NCBI GenBank assembly: GCA_030123605.1
Contig: CP126123.1
Coordinates: forward strand, 2,584,001-2,648,000
Length of the DNA stretch: 64,000 nucleotides
Direction of reading: 5' to 3'
DNA from: Nitrospira sp.
Lineage (GTDB): Bacteria; Nitrospirota; Nitrospiria; Nitrospirales; Nitrospiraceae
A model generated the notes under the pieces. It had not been told where the DNA came from. It did not search any database and worked only from the letters and a program-made list of their open reading frames with translations. Below, piece after piece: positions 42,557 through 51,588 of this stretch. The translations under genes were made by a program, and so were the position numbers. The number at the start of each line of letters is the position of its first letter. Positions within the stretch are counted from its first letter, which is position 1.

Positions 42557-42757
42557 TTAGCGGAGACGATTGAGGATGAGGGCGAGACAGCCGGCCAGCA
42601 GTCCGCCTCCAAAGATCGTCGTACCGAAGGAGAGGATCGCACCTGCGCCGCCCGTTGGGTTGGCCCCTGAAACCAGGTCGCGCACCCCACCTTGTACCAT
42701 CAAGACCGCCAGTGTCATCAGGCAGCCCATGCAAAACCACCACAAGAACGATCGCAC
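42557..42757 (-). CDS. Small two-helix membrane protein
   Basis: 66 aa with GTG start and GTGGGGGC upstream. Two hydrophobic helices: FLWWFCMGCLMTLAVLMVQG and GAGAILSFGTTIFGGGLLAG with CLALIL. Both ends are probably on the same side, with basic residues at the start and end. Encoded 25 bp upstream of the zinc-ribbon gene, same strand. No known family. Confidence 0.6.
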   Translation of the reverse strand: MRSFLWWFCMGCLMTLAVLMVQGGVRDLVSGANPTGGAGAILSFGTTIFGGGLLAGCLALILNRLR

Positions 42758-42898
42758 GAGCCCCCACCGGTCCGATGGCTGAAAATGGCGCGGCGCTTTG
42801 TCCGACGGCCTGCTCGAACTCTAGCCGAGCCCTACCGAGGTGTCAAGCAATCTGCATGCTCTCTCTTCGGTCGAGCAGACCGGAACTTGACTCGACCG

Positions 42899-44065
42899 TT
42901 ACTCCGTCCCACGAACGGTCGCCGACTGGTCCTTCCGTCCGCGATGCAGAAACACCGATACGCTCCCGGCTCCATTGTCTGCCGTTACCAGACCCGGTTC
43001 TTCGACATTGTCGGCGGAGACACGATAACTCGCCACGGCGAACGGACCGGACTTCGTTCGGTAGTTTCGTGGCGGGTAGTTGAACGTGCCGTCTCCTCGC
43101 CCGAAGAGAATGGAAAGATCGGTAGACTGTAGGTTGACAATGGCAACGTCGGCGATATGGTCGCCGTCGAAATCTCGCGCCATCCCGAAGTTCGGACTGG
43201 CGTCGGCGCCGAAATCTTTTCCCGGCTGAAAGGTCGCATTCCCGTTGCCTAAGAACGTCGTGAAACTATCCCCTTCGCCGTTGATCACCAACAGATCGAC
43301 CATGTGATCGTTATTGAAATCGGCAAAACTCACACCCAATGGTCGCCGCCCCGTTTTGTAATCTTTGGGATCTCGAAAGGTTCCGTCGCCGTTTCCGATC
43401 CATACGGATACCGCGCTCAACATCGGGCCTCCGTTCGTCACAATCAGGTCCGGCTTGCCGTCTTGATTCAGGTCCTTGAGGGCCACCGACGTGGGCGTAT
43501 CGCCGTACTCATACTGAACGCCGGGGCGAAACTCTCCACCGGCACTGCCGAGAAAGATTTTCACCTTGTCGTTGCGCAACGCCACGGCCAAATCGGGATG
43601 ACCGTCGCCGTTGACATCCTCACTGGCGACGGACACGGGAGTCCGATGAACCGGGTACTGCGGTCCTTCCTCAAATTTTCCGTTGGCCCGGCCATACAGA
43701 ATCGACACCTGGTCGCCGCCTGAACAGGCCAACGCAAGATCGAGCTGACCATCACCGTTCAAATCGTTGATGGCCAAGGACCGAGGTTCTTGGCAGACCC
43801 TCACTTGAATCTGATCCCGAAATGTTCCATCGCCGTTGCCGAACAGAACCGAGATCGTATTGCTCGAAATATTCGTGGTGACGAGATCTGTAATTTGGTC
43901 GCGATTGAAATCGGCCGTGGTCACGGTCGTCGGATTCTTGCCGACGGGATAGCTGGCAAAATAGTAGAAGGGGTCAGGCGGAACATAGGGGTCCGACTTC
44001 GAACAGGCGGAAAGCAGAGCACAACCAGCCAACAATGCGAAACATAGGCCGGACGATGATGGCAT
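42899..44065 (-). CDS. FG-GAP/VCBS-repeat lipoprotein (beta-propeller)
   Basis: 388 aa. Lipoprotein signal MPSSSGLCFALLAGCALLSA, with Cys next. About seven repeats carry the calcium-site pattern D-x-[ND]-x-D-x-x-D: DFNRDQITDL, DLNGDGQLDL, DVNGDGHPDL, DLNQDGKPDL, DFNNDHMVDL, DFDGDHIADV. Most are followed by ISVLFGNGDGTF-like strands. This predicts a seven-bladed integrin-type propeller on the cell surface or periplasm. The start was picked by the GGAG upstream and the lipobox; upstream in-frame ATGs exist. Confidence 0.85.
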   Translation of the reverse strand: MPSSSGLCFALLAGCALLSACSKSDPYVPPDPFYYFASYPVGKNPTTVTTADFNRDQITDLVTTNISSNTISVLFGNGDGTFRDQIQVRVCQEPRSLAINDLNGDGQLDLALACSGGDQVSILYGRANGKFEEGPQYPVHRTPVSVASEDVNGDGHPDLAVALRNDKVKIFLGSAGGEFRPGVQYEYGDTPTSVALKDLNQDGKPDLIVTNGGPMLSAVSVWIGNGDGTFRDPKDYKTGRRPLGVSFADFNNDHMVDLLVINGEGDSFTTFLGNGNATFQPGKDFGADASPNFGMARDFDGDHIADVAIVNLQSTDLSILFGRGDGTFNYPPRNYRTKSGPFAVASYRVSADNVEEPGLVTADNGAGSVSVFLHRGRKDQSATVRGTE

Positions 44066-44279
44066 CCTGCTGCTCCAAAGACCGCCGATCATATTCATCT
44101 CGTTGAAAAAGGCATGATACTCCGGCCAAGTCCATGCTTCGCCGCTCCTGCTTTCCATGCATCGAGCGGAGTATACAGAGGCCCATCTCGCTTCGCAACG
44201 AAACGACGCCTTCACAAGGTTGTGGTAACCGAATAGGTAGTTCGCCGATCTGGCCCCTCGGTATAGGCCTTTCGCCCCT

Positions 44280-44309
44280 TTGAAAACAGGCGCAACCTTA
44301 GGCTACAAT
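44280..44309 (+). promoter_or_regulatory. Candidate sigma-70 promoter
   Basis: TTGAAA (44280-44285) and TACAAT (44304-44309), spacer 18 bp, ending 25 bp before the ATG at 44335. Identical boxes and spacing to 40287-40316. Confidence 0.55.
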
Positions 44310-44334
44310 GCCGTCAAGTTTGAGGAGGTACCTT

Positions 44335-44655
44335 ATGAGTAAGACCGTCCAGATCCCTTTATCGATGTATGGCGTGGCAGAAGTTTTGAAGTGGTGTATC
44401 GATCGTAACAATGGACGCGTGCCAGGCGTCGATACAGACGGATTCAAGAAGATGCAGTCCCTGCTGACCGAAAAGCCGACGTCGAATGACTACCTGGCGC
44501 TTGACCAGTTCTGGAAGAAACGAGTCGTGTTGGAGCTCACGGAAGAAGAGGTTGCGACCATCGATCGTTGTCTCTATGACATCCCGAACTTCGACAACGT
44601 CCCGCTGCCGCAAATCCGACACAAATTCTGGCCTGGCGCCGTCGCGGCCCACTGA
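44335..44655 (+). CDS. Hypothetical protein
   Basis: 106 aa. TTGAGGAGG lies 6 nt before the ATG, the best Shine-Dalgarno in this part. MSKTVQIPLSMYGVAEVLKW, then RNNGRVPGVDTDGFKKMQSL and VLELTEEEVATIDRCLYDIP. Soluble, mixed alpha/beta, no signal peptide. It stands alone between divergent and convergent neighbours. Function unknown; the strong promoter and ribosome site suggest good expression. Confidence 0.7.
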   Translation: MSKTVQIPLSMYGVAEVLKWCIDRNNGRVPGVDTDGFKKMQSLLTEKPTSNDYLALDQFWKKRVVLELTEEEVATIDRCLYDIPNFDNVPLPQIRHKFWPGAVAAH

Positions 44656-44834
44656 TCGCCGATCGGCGATTCCAACCGATCCCAATCTCTCGGGTAACCC
44701 AGAGGCGCGGCTGTCCGTGGGTTCCCCGAGACTCCGAGGTTCAAGCCAGCCCCTCGGTACCCCTCACTCCATGGCGGCGGCATCGCCGTCTGTCTGAAAA
44801 GCAGAGAAGGTTGGAGTTGAAACGCCGGCCCTGC

Positions 44835-45830
44835 TTAGAGCGATCCTTCCCCCTTGAGAAACTTCCTGAACCGTCCCATGAGTTCGGCGCCGAGGGTACC
44901 GCCTTCAGGCTTTTTTGTGTCGGGATCGCTGAAGTGCGACCGAATTTCCTGCAGCCTCTTTTCCGCCTGGTCGTTCCCCTGAAGCCGCTTGGTTTTCTGC
45001 AGGGCCGTGTCGAATGCGTCGAAGGTGAGTTCGTTGTAGCCGAACGACCGGATACGTTTCACGGCCTTCATCATGGCCTGATTGCGGAACGTCGTGAGGT
45101 GATCGGAATCGACCTCTTTCAGGCCTAGCTTGCGGGCCCTCCGTTCGGCCGCCTTGCGGATGCCGCTACGGACAAAATCCGGCGAAGTTTGCAAACGCTT
45201 CCAGGCTTCATCGCTCCAAACCACGCGCTCCTGCGGCGCTTCCCACAATTGCACTGCGGTCTGCTCGTCGATCCTGGAAAGCCCCTTCTCCCGCGCCAGC
45301 TCTTCAGTATCATGCCGGATCATATCGCTGACAAAATCCATGGCGATCGGCGGGGATTCCTTGATTTTCTGTTGCAGCAGCGCCAGCGCGCCCTCGGTCC
45401 ATTCCAGCGGCGGTAACTCTCGTTCACGGATATCGCCCAAGGCTTCGACTTTCTCGAAGAGGTCGACGTTGACTTCCATATGGCCGTCCTTGCGGGCGAT
45501 TTCATCGGCAATTTGCTTGATCATCCCCCGCATGAATTCAGGCACGGCCGCCAGGCGTTCCTTCGCGGCGGCGGTCCACGGCAGTTGGCCCTTCGCCATC
45601 TGATCGGCCGCCTCGGTCAGGCCGCCCTCGCCGCCCATGGTCCCCATCATTTGACTTTTGAATCGATCGAGGATCTCTTCTGTGATTTCCTCGTAGCCCA
45701 ACTCCCGCGCCTTTTTTTCGGCCAGACGACGGACCATCCCCCGCAGGAACATGGGAGCGCGCTCCATACGTTTCAACGCGCCGTCACTCCACCGAACCTC
45801 CGGCACTGCTATGTCTGGTGATTCTGCCAC
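44835..45830 (-). CDS. Protein with four tandem PCP_red domains
   Basis: 331 aa. Four units of the type W-x2-x-A-x3-L-x3-P-x-F-x-R...A...G occur near residues 13, 84, 143 and 205: RWSDGALKRMERAPMFLRGM, PWTAAAKERLAAVPEFMRGM, EWTEGALALLQQKIKESPPI, VWSDEAWKRLQTSPDFVRSG. PCP_red is known from the C-terminus of light-independent protochlorophyllide reductase ChlB/BchB. The third unit is the most diverged. No photosynthesis genes are visible here. Last gene of the aroF-rpsA-sppA-ihf run, 14 bp after ihf. Function unknown. Confidence 0.8.
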   Translation of the reverse strand: MAESPDIAVPEVRWSDGALKRMERAPMFLRGMVRRLAEKKARELGYEEITEEILDRFKSQMMGTMGGEGGLTEAADQMAKGQLPWTAAAKERLAAVPEFMRGMIKQIADEIARKDGHMEVNVDLFEKVEALGDIRERELPPLEWTEGALALLQQKIKESPPIAMDFVSDMIRHDTEELAREKGLSRIDEQTAVQLWEAPQERVVWSDEAWKRLQTSPDFVRSGIRKAAERRARKLGLKEVDSDHLTTFRNQAMMKAVKRIRSFGYNELTFDAFDTALQKTKRLQGNDQAEKRLQEIRSHFSDPDTKKPEGGTLGAELMGRFRKFLKGEGSL

Positions 45831-45843
45831 GGCATCACCCCTG

Positions 45844-46122
45844 TTACTTATTGAGTAATTCCTTCAGTTCCTTGCCGGCCTTGAAAAAGGGCACCCGTTT
45901 CGCCGGTACGGCCACGGTCGCTCCGGTCTTGGGATTGCGACCCTCTTTCATGCGTCTGGCGCGCAGACGGAAACTGCCGAACCCCCGAATTTCCGTCTTA
46001 TTGCCGTTCCGCAGGGAATCGCGAATGCAATCGAAGATCGTGTTCACGACGATCTCCGCCTGCCGCTTGGTCAACGTCGTCACCTGCTCCGATACCCGCT
46101 CGATAATCTGCGCTTTGGTCAT
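45844..46122 (-). CDS. Integration host factor / HU family protein
   Basis: 92 aa. MTKAQIIERVSEQVTTLTKR at the start, and the DNA-intercalating arm IRGFGSFRLRARRMKEGRNP followed by KTGATVAVPAKRVPFFKAGK. It bends DNA as a dimer. The arm and the position downstream of rpsA (as ihfB lies after rpsA in E. coli) favour an IHF-beta-like role, but the subunit type cannot be fixed from sequence alone. Confidence 0.92.
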   Translation of the reverse strand: MTKAQIIERVSEQVTTLTKRQAEIVVNTIFDCIRDSLRNGNKTEIRGFGSFRLRARRMKEGRNPKTGATVAVPAKRVPFFKAGKELKELLNK

Positions 46123-46189
46123 AGTCCCTCTCCTCGTGGGTGGGGCTTACGCACGGCTCGCTGCCTCATGGCGATGGCGGTTCGGCCGC

Positions 46190-47092
46190 TTAGAACGCCA
46201 TCAAGTATTTCAAGTTGACGCCGGTCTGTAGCTCCAGCTTGGGGAACATCGACGACCAGTGTGACTCCAGAATATCTCGAACGGAGAACCGCTTGCGTGG
46301 TTCGACCACCTTGGGCTCCCCTTCGATCCCCGCAATATCCGCCGCAATATGAATGGCGTCCTCAAGATCGCCCAATTCGTCCACCAGCCGCGCCTCTTTC
46401 GCCTGACGCCCGGTGAAAATGCGCCCATCCGCCAACGGCTCAACCTCGGACGGTTCCAACGACCGGCCGTCGGCCACGGCTTGAATGAACTGATGATGGA
46501 CATCGTCCATCACCGACTGCAACAGCTTACGTTCCTCGTCGCTCATTTTTCGAAGCGGCGACCCGACGTCTTTGAAGCGCCCGCTCTTGATCACCACCCC
46601 TTCGACGCCGATTTTTTTCAATAGGCCTTCGAGGTTGGTCGTCTCCATGATGACACCGATACTGCCGGTGAGGGTCCCGGGATTGGCGATGATGCGATCC
46701 GTGGCCGCGGCGATGTAATAGCCTCCTGACGCCGCCACGGTCCCCATCGATGCAATCACCGCCTTGTTGCTCTTGTTCTTCACGCGCTTGACGGCATCAT
46801 GGATTTCCTGGGAAGGGACCACCCCGCCGCCGGGACTGTCGATCCGCAACACGATCGCCTTGACCAGCGGATTTTCACTGTACTGCTTCAGCTCACCGAT
46901 CGTCGCCTGGGCATCCAGAATGACCCCCTCGACGCGAATCAAAGCGACACGGTCCTGTCCCGAGAGATCAAGGTCGGGGAGGAGCGTGTTCAGCAAGACC
47001 AACGCTCCAACCCCGATCACGATCGCCCAGAATATCCGGCGCAATAGACTCCGCTTCGGCCTCCCGACAGCCTCCTCCGCGCTTGGGCCCAT
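46190..47092 (-). CDS. sppA: Signal peptide peptidase SppA (short, single-domain)
   Basis: 300 aa from MGPSAEEAVG (GGGAGA upstream). One N-terminal membrane helix (IFWAIVIGVGALVLLNTLL). The protease fold has DSPGGGVVPSQEIHDA, the nucleophile Ser in GTVAASGGYYIAAA, TGSIGVI, and the general-base Lys in IKSGRFKDVGSP. It clears cleaved signal peptides from the membrane. It is the half-size bacterial form rather than the tandem E. coli form. 15 bp after rpsA. Confidence 0.93.
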   Translation of the reverse strand: MGPSAEEAVGRPKRSLLRRIFWAIVIGVGALVLLNTLLPDLDLSGQDRVALIRVEGVILDAQATIGELKQYSENPLVKAIVLRIDSPGGGVVPSQEIHDAVKRVKNKSNKAVIASMGTVAASGGYYIAAATDRIIANPGTLTGSIGVIMETTNLEGLLKKIGVEGVVIKSGRFKDVGSPLRKMSDEERKLLQSVMDDVHHQFIQAVADGRSLEPSEVEPLADGRIFTGRQAKEARLVDELGDLEDAIHIAADIAGIEGEPKVVEPRKRFSVRDILESHWSSMFPKLELQTGVNLKYLMAF

Positions 47093-47107
47093 AGAATCTC
47101 CCACGAA

Positions 47108-48823
47108 TCAGGCTTCGGAATCGTTTTGACCCCGCTTCCGACTTTGCTTGGCCGCCCGCCCCAGGCTCTGATCCAACCCACCCTGGGACGCGTGAAACTC
47201 ATCGACCTGGCGGCGTTCACTATCCAGCTGGTGATCGCGCAAACTCAGGGCGATCTTCCGTTCCTCACGGTCGACCTTGATGATCTTCGCCGTCACATCA
47301 TCCCCAGCCTTGAACTTCTCTTCCATACGCACGTTGGGGTCCAGACCGACTTCGCTGATATGGATCAGCCCTTCCACGTCGCCGTCCAGCTCGACAAAGA
47401 GCCCGAAATCGGCGATCTTGCTGACCTTGCCGGTAATGCTGTCGCCCACCCGATAGCGAGTCGGAATCTGGTCTTCCCACGGATCGCGGGACAACTGCTT
47501 GTAGCCCAGCGAGAGGCGCTCCTTCTCCTTATCGATTCGGATGACCACCGCATCGACCTTCTGCCCCTTCTTGAAAAGCTCGGACGGATGCTTGATGTGC
47601 TTCGTCCAGGACATATCGGAAATATGGATCAACCCGTCGATGCCTTCTTCGAGACCGATGAAGGCGCCGAAGTCCGTCAGACTCTTCACCTTGCCCTCGA
47701 TGCGCGTGCCGGCCGGGTACTTTGCCTCGATCATGTCCCAGGGGTTCGGGGCCGTCTGCTTCATGCCCAGGGAAATCTTCCGGCTTCCCGGATCGATGTT
47801 CAACACGGCCGCCTCAACTTGATCGCCGACCGAGACGACGCGTGACGGATGCCGGACCTCGTGGGTCCAGGACATCTCCGACACATGCACCAACCCCTCC
47901 ACGCCCGGTTCCAACTCGACGAAGGCGCCGTAATCCGTCAAACTCACCACCCGTCCGCGCACCCGTGTACCCACCGGATACTTGGCGGCCACCCCGGTCC
48001 AGGGATCGGCCGACTTCTGTTTGAGGCCGAGCGAAATACGTCCGGTCTCCCGATCATATTTCAGCACCGTCACTTCCACCTTATCGCCCACCTGGAACAG
48101 CTCGGACGGATGGCCTACACGACCCCACGACATGTCGGTGATGTGCAGCAAGCCGTCGATGCCGCCGAGATCGATGAAGGCTCCGTAATCGGTAATGTTT
48201 TTCACCATCCCCTGAATCAACTGCCCCTCTTTCAAGGTGGCTAAGGTCGTCTGACGGCGTCGGTCGCGCGTCTCTTCCAACAACACCCGGCGCGAGACGA
48301 CCACATTGCCCCTTCGATGGTTGATCTTGATGATCTTGAGGGGGAAGGTCTTGCCCACCAACCCATCCAGGTCGCGCACCGGATGCAGATCGATCTGCGA
48401 GCCTGGCAGGAAGGCCTTGACGCCGATATCGACCATCATGCCGCCCTTGATGCGGGAAATGATCTTGCCCTCGATGCTCTTTTCTTCCTTGTGCAGCTTC
48501 TCCAGTTCCTCCCAGATTTTCATCTTGTCGGCTTTTTCTTTGGAGAGCACCAGGTTGCCGTCGGCGTCCTCGCACTCTTCAAGATAGACCTGCAGGCGAT
48601 CTCCCACCTTCAATTGCTGCAATTCATCATGCGAAAACTGGTCGGCCGGAATCATGCCCTCGGACTTGTAGCCGATATCGACCACGACTTTGTCCTTGCC
48701 GATGGCGACGACCGTGCCTTCGGTGATGGTGCCTTCCTCAAAATTGCGAAAGGTTTCTTCATACATCGCCGCCAAGGCGTCGCGATCGAGCTTGGGTTCG
48801 CTCTGCGGTGTGACAGTACTCAT
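47108..48823 (-). CDS. rpsA: 30S ribosomal protein S1
   Basis: 571 aa. Six S1 OB-fold domains in a row: EGTVVAIGKDKVVVDIGYKS, GKIISRIKGGMMVDIGVKAF, GMVKNITDYGAFIDLGGIDG, GRVVSLTDYGAFVELEPGVE, GKVKSLTDFGAFIGLEEGID, GKVSKIADFGLFVELDGDVE. It delivers mRNA to the ribosome. The ATG at 48823 gives the family-like MSTVTPQ start; the frame is open 54 nt upstream. Part of the cmk-plsC-rpsA-sppA-ihf run. Confidence 0.96.
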   Translation of the reverse strand: MSTVTPQSEPKLDRDALAAMYEETFRNFEEGTITEGTVVAIGKDKVVVDIGYKSEGMIPADQFSHDELQQLKVGDRLQVYLEECEDADGNLVLSKEKADKMKIWEELEKLHKEEKSIEGKIISRIKGGMMVDIGVKAFLPGSQIDLHPVRDLDGLVGKTFPLKIIKINHRRGNVVVSRRVLLEETRDRRRQTTLATLKEGQLIQGMVKNITDYGAFIDLGGIDGLLHITDMSWGRVGHPSELFQVGDKVEVTVLKYDRETGRISLGLKQKSADPWTGVAAKYPVGTRVRGRVVSLTDYGAFVELEPGVEGLVHVSEMSWTHEVRHPSRVVSVGDQVEAAVLNIDPGSRKISLGMKQTAPNPWDMIEAKYPAGTRIEGKVKSLTDFGAFIGLEEGIDGLIHISDMSWTKHIKHPSELFKKGQKVDAVVIRIDKEKERLSLGYKQLSRDPWEDQIPTRYRVGDSITGKVSKIADFGLFVELDGDVEGLIHISEVGLDPNVRMEEKFKAGDDVTAKIIKVDREERKIALSLRDHQLDSERRQVDEFHASQGGLDQSLGRAAKQSRKRGQNDSEA

Positions 48824-48880
48824 GAAACGATCCTCGTCCTCCGGCTTACACCGGGTGCTGAATGTGAAAGAAACCAAATC

Positions 48881-49546
48881 TTACTCAGCGTTGCAAGACT
48901 TGGCCGTTGAAGGGGAGTCAAGATCACGGGGTGTCGGAACCTGTCCGAGATCCGCAATCTTCGCCATCACCGTCCGACTGACATGCTGATAAAACGCTTT
49001 TCCGTCCATACGGACGGCATCGGATGAAAAATCCATCGGCTCTCCATAGGACACCGTCACCCGTCGGAATCTCGGCCACTTCGCCCCCGGCGGCAACACA
49101 TCGAAGGTTCCTCCGATATGGGCCGGCACAACCTGGCAGCCGGTCTGCGACACGATGACCCCGATGCCTGGCTTGCCGGGCTTGAGCGCGCCGGTCATCG
49201 TCCGTCCGCCTTCGGGAAAGATCGCCACCGGTTTCCCCTCCTTGATGAGCGACACGACCCTGCTGAACGCATCACGATCCACGCGTCCAAGACGCAACGG
49301 AATCCACCCCAGCGCCTGTAACAACCCGTTGAGGAGCGGAACCGGGAACAAGTCATGTCGCCCCATGTACCAGACCCGTCTGGGGATCCCACAGCCGAGC
49401 AACGGAATATCCAGGTAGCTCGCATGGTTCGAAGCAATGAGGAATCCGCCTTTCCGTGGGACCCTACCGACCGTTTTGTACCTGAAACACAACCACCCGA
49501 CGGCGCGAGACAGAATCCACAACAGACCATACAGTACGGAGGTCAC
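48881..49546 (-). CDS. plsC: 1-acyl-sn-glycerol-3-phosphate acyltransferase
   Basis: 221 aa. Acyltransferase motif HX4D in IASNHASYLDIPLL, second block GRVDRDAFSRVV, third FPEGGRTMTG, and VPAHIGGTFDVLPPG. It acylates lysophosphatidate to phosphatidate in membrane lipid synthesis, bound to the inner membrane by an N-terminal hydrophobic helix. Its start overlaps the end of cmk by 4 bp. Confidence 0.9.
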   Translation of the reverse strand: MTSVLYGLLWILSRAVGWLCFRYKTVGRVPRKGGFLIASNHASYLDIPLLGCGIPRRVWYMGRHDLFPVPLLNGLLQALGWIPLRLGRVDRDAFSRVVSLIKEGKPVAIFPEGGRTMTGALKPGKPGIGVIVSQTGCQVVPAHIGGTFDVLPPGAKWPRFRRVTVSYGEPMDFSSDAVRMDGKAFYQHVSRTVMAKIADLGQVPTPRDLDSPSTAKSCNAE

Positions 49547-50232
49547 GATCTCGCCGTGATCACAGCCATCATCTGTTCGACCACCGCTTCCGCCGGCATG
49601 CTCGACGTATCGATACGTTCGGCATCTTGCGCAGGGGTCAAAGGCGCCACGGTTCGAGATCGGTCGCGTTCATCCCGCCCGGTCAAGTCACGCTTGGTCT
49701 GGTCGAATGGAACCGTGTGACCTGCCGCCACCAGTTCGCGATGCCGGCGCGTCGCCCGGACGTCCGCATCGGCCTCGAGGAAAAACTTGATGTCCGCGCC
49801 AGGGAACACCTTCGTGCCGATATCACGACCTTCGGCGACCACGGAGCCGGCAGCGCCGATCCGCCGTTGAACCGGTAACAGCCATTCGCGCACCACGGGA
49901 ATCGCCGACACCACGGAAGCAAGGGCGGTCACACCAGGTGTCCGCAAGTCGCCTGTGACCTCCCGCCCGTCCACGAAGACGTGAGCCTGTTGGGAGCCAC
50001 ATTCCATATGGAGTTTGGTTTCCGGCAGGAGTGCCGCGATGGCGTCCCAATCATCGGGATCTGTTCCGGTTTTTTGAACTTTCCAGGCAATCGCACGATA
50101 CAGGGCTCCTGTATCCAGATACAGATACCCGAGTCGCAAGGCCAGGAGTTTGGCTACGGTACTTTTCCCTGCCCCGGCAGGACCGTCGATCGCGACGATC
50201 AACCCTCGTTTTTCATGCCGATCTACGGCCAT
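49543..50232 (-). CDS. cmk: Cytidylate kinase
   Basis: 229 aa. P-loop IAIDGPAGAGKSTVAK-type (VAIDGPAGAGKSTVAKLLA), then GYLYLDTGALYRA and EGRDIGTKVFPGADIKFFLE. It phosphorylates CMP and dCMP with ATP. GGTGGGTGAG precedes the ATG at 50232; an upstream start adds three codons. Its position between aroA and rpsA is a conserved order in many bacteria. Confidence 0.95.
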   Translation of the reverse strand: MAVDRHEKRGLIVAIDGPAGAGKSTVAKLLALRLGYLYLDTGALYRAIAWKVQKTGTDPDDWDAIAALLPETKLHMECGSQQAHVFVDGREVTGDLRTPGVTALASVVSAIPVVREWLLPVQRRIGAAGSVVAEGRDIGTKVFPGADIKFFLEADADVRATRRHRELVAAGHTVPFDQTKRDLTGRDERDRSRTVAPLTPAQDAERIDTSSMPAEAVVEQMMAVITARS

Positions 50233-50253
50233 CTCACCCACCGGCCCCTCGCA

Positions 50254-51582
50254 CTATAGAGGTTTTTCAGACTCAGTCAACAGTGCTGTCAGCGTACGAT
50301 CGAAGCTTGGGAACGAGGTTTCGATACAGGCCGTGTCTTGAATCAAGGTCGGCCGCACGGCGGTCAAGGCACCGATGGCGACGGACATCGCAACACGATG
50401 GTCTCCGTGGCTCACACAGGTTGCGCCGGTCAGTCTCCCGTTCACTCCCTTACATCCCAGTCCCTGGATCACCATCCCATCCGATCGTTCTTCGATCTTC
50501 GCTCCCATGGCCCGCAACTCCTTCGCCATCGTGGCGATCCGATCGCTTTCCTTCACCCGCAGTTCTTCAGCACCGGTGACGACCGTTTCACCTTCCGCCA
50601 CGGCTGCCGCCACGCAGAGGATCGGGAACTCGTCGATCGTCTGGGGAATCTGGTCTGCCCCGATCGTGACACCGTGCAACGGAGCTGATCGCACGCGCAA
50701 ATCCGCCACCGGTTCGCCGGCTTCCTCACGCGGATGGAGCACCTCGATCCATGCGCCCATTTGCCGCAGGATTTCCAGCAAGCCGGTTCTCGTAGGATTC
50801 ATGCCGACAGCGCGGATCGTCACATCCGAATCCGGCACAATGGTGGCCCCGACGAGAAAAAACGCCGCCGCAGACACATCACCCGGCACCACGACCGATG
50901 TGCCGCTCCATCGGACCGCAGGACGGCCCTCGATCTGAACCGTAAAGCCGTCGCGGCGAAACGGAATCCCAAAAAACGCGAACATACGCTCCGTATGGTC
51001 CCGCGAGAGCCGCGGCTCCGAAATGGTCGTCACGCCGTCGGCATAGAGGGCGGCGAAGAGCAACGATGATTTGATCTGGGCGCTGGCAACGGGAGACGAA
51101 TAGGCCATACCCTTCAGCCTCGTCCCGGTCATCGCCAAGGGTGCCAGTTCCCCACCCTTCCGACCGGCGATCGTGGCTCCCATCGCCCGCAGCGGTTTCA
51201 CCACCCGGCCCATCGGACGCCGCCTGATCGATTCATCCCCTGTGAGGACCGAAAAAAAATCCTGTCCCGCCAATAATCCGGCCATCAAACGGATGCCGGT
51301 GCCCGAGTTGCCGCAATCGATCGGACCGAAGGGTTCCGTAAGCCCCCACATCCCCTTTCCATGGACCAGCAACCGCTCCGGAGCTTCATCGATCCGCACC
51401 CCCAGCGATTGAAAGGCGCGCATCGTATTCAAGCAATCTTCGCCGCGGCAATAGCCGGTCACGGTACTGGGGCCTTCTGCGAGAGAGGTGAGGATGATCG
51501 CGCGATGGGTGACGGACTTGTCGCCGGGAACGTCGGTGACTCCCTTCAACGGACGGCCCGGTGTAATGGTTAATGACGCCAT
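50254..51582 (-). CDS. aroA: 3-phosphoshikimate 1-carboxyvinyltransferase (EPSP synthase)
   Basis: 442 aa. PEP/S3P motifs VPGDKSVTHRAIILTSLAEG, DCGNSGTGIRLMAGLLAGQD, and RVKESDRIATMAKELR with HRVAMSVAIG. It adds PEP to shikimate 3-phosphate. The second motif is LAGQDFFSVLTGDESIRRRP; detailed class I/II assignment was not attempted. Between tyrA and cmk in the same run. Confidence 0.96.
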   Translation of the reverse strand: MASLTITPGRPLKGVTDVPGDKSVTHRAIILTSLAEGPSTVTGYCRGEDCLNTMRAFQSLGVRIDEAPERLLVHGKGMWGLTEPFGPIDCGNSGTGIRLMAGLLAGQDFFSVLTGDESIRRRPMGRVVKPLRAMGATIAGRKGGELAPLAMTGTRLKGMAYSSPVASAQIKSSLLFAALYADGVTTISEPRLSRDHTERMFAFFGIPFRRDGFTVQIEGRPAVRWSGTSVVVPGDVSAAAFFLVGATIVPDSDVTIRAVGMNPTRTGLLEILRQMGAWIEVLHPREEAGEPVADLRVRSAPLHGVTIGADQIPQTIDEFPILCVAAAVAEGETVVTGAEELRVKESDRIATMAKELRAMGAKIEERSDGMVIQGLGCKGVNGRLTGATCVSHGDHRVAMSVAIGALTAVRPTLIQDTACIETSFPSFDRTLTALLTESEKPL

Positions 51583-51588
51583 CCCGTC

